A stretch of DNA of 64,000 bases, taken from Marinobacter salsuginis (lineage in GTDB: Bacteria > Pseudomonadota > Gammaproteobacteria > Pseudomonadales > Oleiphilaceae). The notes under the pieces were generated by a model. It was not told the DNA's origin and ran no database searches. It saw nothing but the letters and a program-made list of their open reading frames with translations. The stretch spans positions 1,240,001 to 1,304,000 of the forward strand of contig NZ_BGZH01000001.1 of NCBI RefSeq assembly GCF_009617755.1, read 5' to 3'. The translations under genes were made by a program, and so were the position numbers. Shown piece after piece: positions 62,240 through 64,000 of this stretch. Every line of letters begins with the position of its first letter. Within the stretch, counting starts at the first letter, position 1.

Positions 62240-62274
62240 AAAACGGGGTCAGATGAAAAGCTCATCTGACCCCG
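62240..62274 (-). terminator. Rho-independent terminator of glcF
   Basis: Perfect 13-bp stem CGGGGTCAGATGA/TCATCTGACCCCG with a 5-nt loop; read on the minus strand it is followed by TTTT. It ends 9 bp after the glcF stop. Confidence 0.85.
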
Positions 62275-62282
62275 GATTCAGG

Positions 62283-63491
62283 CTACTGATCCAGAAGCTC
62301 AATCCAGTGCTGTACTGGCACCGGCGATTTGGTCTCCAGGTGCATCTGGCAGCCGATGTTGGCGGTTACAATTCGATCGGGATTGTCGACGGTCAGCGCC
62401 TTCAGCTTGTTGCCCAGCAGCTTCTGGCTCATCTCCGGCTGGGTAACCGAATAGGTGCCAGCGGAGCCACAGCAGAGATGTTTGTCTTTGGTGGCCGCCA
62501 GGTTGACACCGGCCCGGGTCAGAACCTGTTCAACCACACCATTCTGCTTCATGGCATGCTGCAGGGTGCAGGGGCAATGGAATGCCACCTTGCCTGGGTC
62601 CTGGCGAACCTTCAGCTTTTCCAGATCCTGCTTCAACAGGAAGGCGCCAAGATCGGTGCACAGCTCGCTGACCTTTTGCGCCTTGGCGGCATATACCGGG
62701 TCGTCTTTCAGCAGATGCCCATAATCCTGAACCATGGCACCACAGCCGGACGCCGTCATGATGATGGCTTCTGCACCCGCTTCAATAGCAGGCCACCAGG
62801 CATCAATATTCTGGCGCATTCTTTCCAGGCCTTTCTCGTGCTCGGATAGATGGTAGTTTACGGCGCCACAGCAGCCGGCCTCGGGCGCTTCCACCATAGT
62901 AATACCAAGGCGATCGAGAACCCGTGCTGCTGCCGCATTAGTGTTGGGCGTCGCAGAAGGCTGCACGCAGCCTGCCAGTGCCAGCACGATCCGGCTGTGA
63001 CTGGCTGCGGGCCATGGGCTGGCCTGCTTTCTCGGCGGCACCTTGGTGCGAAGCTTCTCCGGCAACACAGGCCGGAAGATCTGCCCCATCCGAAGCAGCA
63101 CGCCGAACAACTGACGATTCGGAATCACCCGGGCCAGGGCCCAGCGTAGCCATTTGTCTTTCGGTTTCCGGGGCAGTTCCTTTTCCATAAGGCCACGGCT
63201 GATATCCACCAGGCGGCCATACTGAACGCCGGAGGGGCACGTAGTCTCGCAGCTCCGACAGGTCAGGCAACGATCCAGATGCTCCTGGGTTTTTTCGGTG
63301 ACTTCCGCTCCTTCCAGGAACATTTTCATCAGGTAGATCCGGCCCCGAGGGCCATCCCGCTCGTCGTTCAGCTCCTGATAGGTCGGGCAGGTAGCGGTGC
63401 AGAAGCCACAATGCACGCAGGCCCGCAGGATGGACTCGGCTTCCAGGCCTTCCTTGGTGTTGGCAAATTGTTGAACCAGATTCGTCTGCAT
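62283..63491 (-). CDS. glcF: Glycolate oxidase iron-sulfur subunit GlcF
   Basis: Fe-S subunit of the membrane-associated glycolate dehydrogenase GlcDEF, 402 residues. Two [4Fe-4S] motifs lie near the N-terminus (CVHCGFCTATCP and CLTCRSCETTCP), followed by two CCG (cysteine-rich) domains: AGCCGAVNYHLSEHEKG with TASGCGAMVQDYG, and HCPCTLQHAMK with CCGSAGTY. It takes electrons from GlcD/GlcE to quinone. glcE ends 2 bp upstream, so the genes are coupled. Confidence 0.96.
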   Translation of the reverse strand: MQTNLVQQFANTKEGLEAESILRACVHCGFCTATCPTYQELNDERDGPRGRIYLMKMFLEGAEVTEKTQEHLDRCLTCRSCETTCPSGVQYGRLVDISRGLMEKELPRKPKDKWLRWALARVIPNRQLFGVLLRMGQIFRPVLPEKLRTKVPPRKQASPWPAASHSRIVLALAGCVQPSATPNTNAAAARVLDRLGITMVEAPEAGCCGAVNYHLSEHEKGLERMRQNIDAWWPAIEAGAEAIIMTASGCGAMVQDYGHLLKDDPVYAAKAQKVSELCTDLGAFLLKQDLEKLKVRQDPGKVAFHCPCTLQHAMKQNGVVEQVLTRAGVNLAATKDKHLCCGSAGTYSVTQPEMSQKLLGNKLKALTVDNPDRIVTANIGCQMHLETKSPVPVQHWIELLDQ

Positions 63492-63493
63492 AA

Positions 63494-64000
63494 TTACAAC
63501 CAGCTATATAAACGTCCGGGATTGAAGATATTGTCCGGATCGAAGGCATTCTTGATACGGCGCTGAATCCCCTTCAGGGCCTCCGGCTGATGGTGCATCA
63601 CCTCACCGCTGCGGTCGCCACCACGGAACAGGCTCACCTGGCCACCGGCAGCACGGGCGGCAGGTTCCAGGTCTTTCAGTTCCCCGGCGCCCCGGAACCA
63701 GCGCTGGGAACCAGCCCAGTCGATAAACCAGTTACCTTCTAGCTTCGGTGTTTCGGCAGTCGAACCCACCGAAAAACGCCAGAGCGGCACGTCATTACCG
63801 GCAAAAAACTCATGGTGCATGTCCTGCACCTGGCGCCAGAACTGGTCGCCCTGCTCCATCACCTCGCCGGTCCATTTTTCAGCCGTGGCTTCCACTCCGG
63901 ATTTGGCACCGGCCAGGCGCAGATATACCTTCCCGTCTACCCAGCAGGCGGCCGTGATAGGCTTGGGCTCGGCGGCACGGCTATTCATATAGTGAATCAC
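63494..64000 (-). CDS. glcE: Glycolate oxidase FAD-binding subunit GlcE, 5' end off the right edge
   Basis: The last 168 residues of GlcE, including VDGKVYLRLAGAKSGVEAT, PLWRFSVGSTAE and the C-terminal AFDPDNIFNPGRLYSWL typical of this subunit. The N-terminal FAD-binding (PCMH) half, about 180 residues, lies beyond the window. GlcE pairs with GlcD in glycolate oxidation; glcD is presumably further right. No frameshift is seen in the visible part. Confidence 0.93.
   Translation of the reverse strand: MIHYMNSRAAEPKPITAACWVDGKVYLRLAGAKSGVEATAEKWTGEVMEQGDQFWRQVQDMHHEFFAGNDVPLWRFSVGSTAETPKLEGNWFIDWAGSQRWFRGAGELKDLEPAARAAGGQVSLFRGGDRSGEVMHHQPEALKGIQRRIKNAFDPDNIFNPGRLYSWL

Overview
The window looks like chromosomal core DNA of a marine gammaproteobacterium, most likely Marinobacter or a close relative. 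This is inferred from gene content and protein character, not from a database search. Coding density is high. There is no prophage, insertion sequence, CRISPR array or integrase, and only one RNA gene (tRNA-Phe) is visible.

Layout. (1) 1-6458: metal homeostasis. A copper-oxidase gene (copA-like, cut by the left edge) and a cupredoxin diverge from a response regulator/sensor kinase pair. These are followed by a CadR-type MerR regulator, a textbook MerR-type promoter and a cation-efflux (CDF) gene, then an AEC-family carrier. (2) 6559-20612: anaerobic nitrogen-oxide metabolism. It holds a Crp/Fnr-type regulator, wrbA, a hemolysin III homologue, two nnrS genes, three NarK-type nitrate/nitrite transporters, a single-domain globin, a universal stress protein, an EVE protein, a voltage-gated cation channel and an SRPBCC protein. 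Several FNR/ANR-type boxes (TTGAN-N4-ATCAA) lie here, but no narGHJI. (3) 20737-24316: fabAB, a stand-alone AraC-type DNA-binding protein, and trhP (yegQ) behind an FNR-type promoter. (4) 24325-31243: the suf Fe-S assembly operon sufBCDSATE, with an IscR-type operator over its promoter and two copies of a structured three-stem repeat. (5) 31256-38410: flgPT, a TraF-type outer-membrane protein, cca, a pteridine reductase, a thiolase and trmL. (6) 38368-45363: a haem-uptake operon (TonB receptor, HmuY-like lipoprotein, hmuSTUV) under a Fur-type box. (7) 45411-58882: secB, a rhodanese-like protein, gpmI-envC-ctp-yibQ, hisBHAF, an SRPBCC protein, asmA, mutY and yggX. (8) 58944-64000: tRNA-Phe, a second universal stress protein with an FNR-type box, a Ca2+/Na+ antiporter, a LysE-family exporter, a DUF4124 protein, glcF and the 3' part of glcE.

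How the parts fit. The most informative signals are regulatory. FNR/ANR-type boxes lie before narK, between usp and narK1, before the SRPBCC gene, before trhP and before the second usp. Two of them sit exactly 41.5 bp upstream of the start site predicted from a -10 element. The copper locus has two oppositely oriented TTCAG-N6-TTCAG operators in its divergent promoter region.

The most unusual items are three. One is a pair of cloverleaf-like repeats around sufB whose stems differ in sequence yet pair perfectly. One is a bacterial voltage-gated channel with an acid-rich TFEDWTD selectivity filter. One is an FNR-type promoter on the gene for TrhP, a tRNA hydroxylation factor that works without oxygen.
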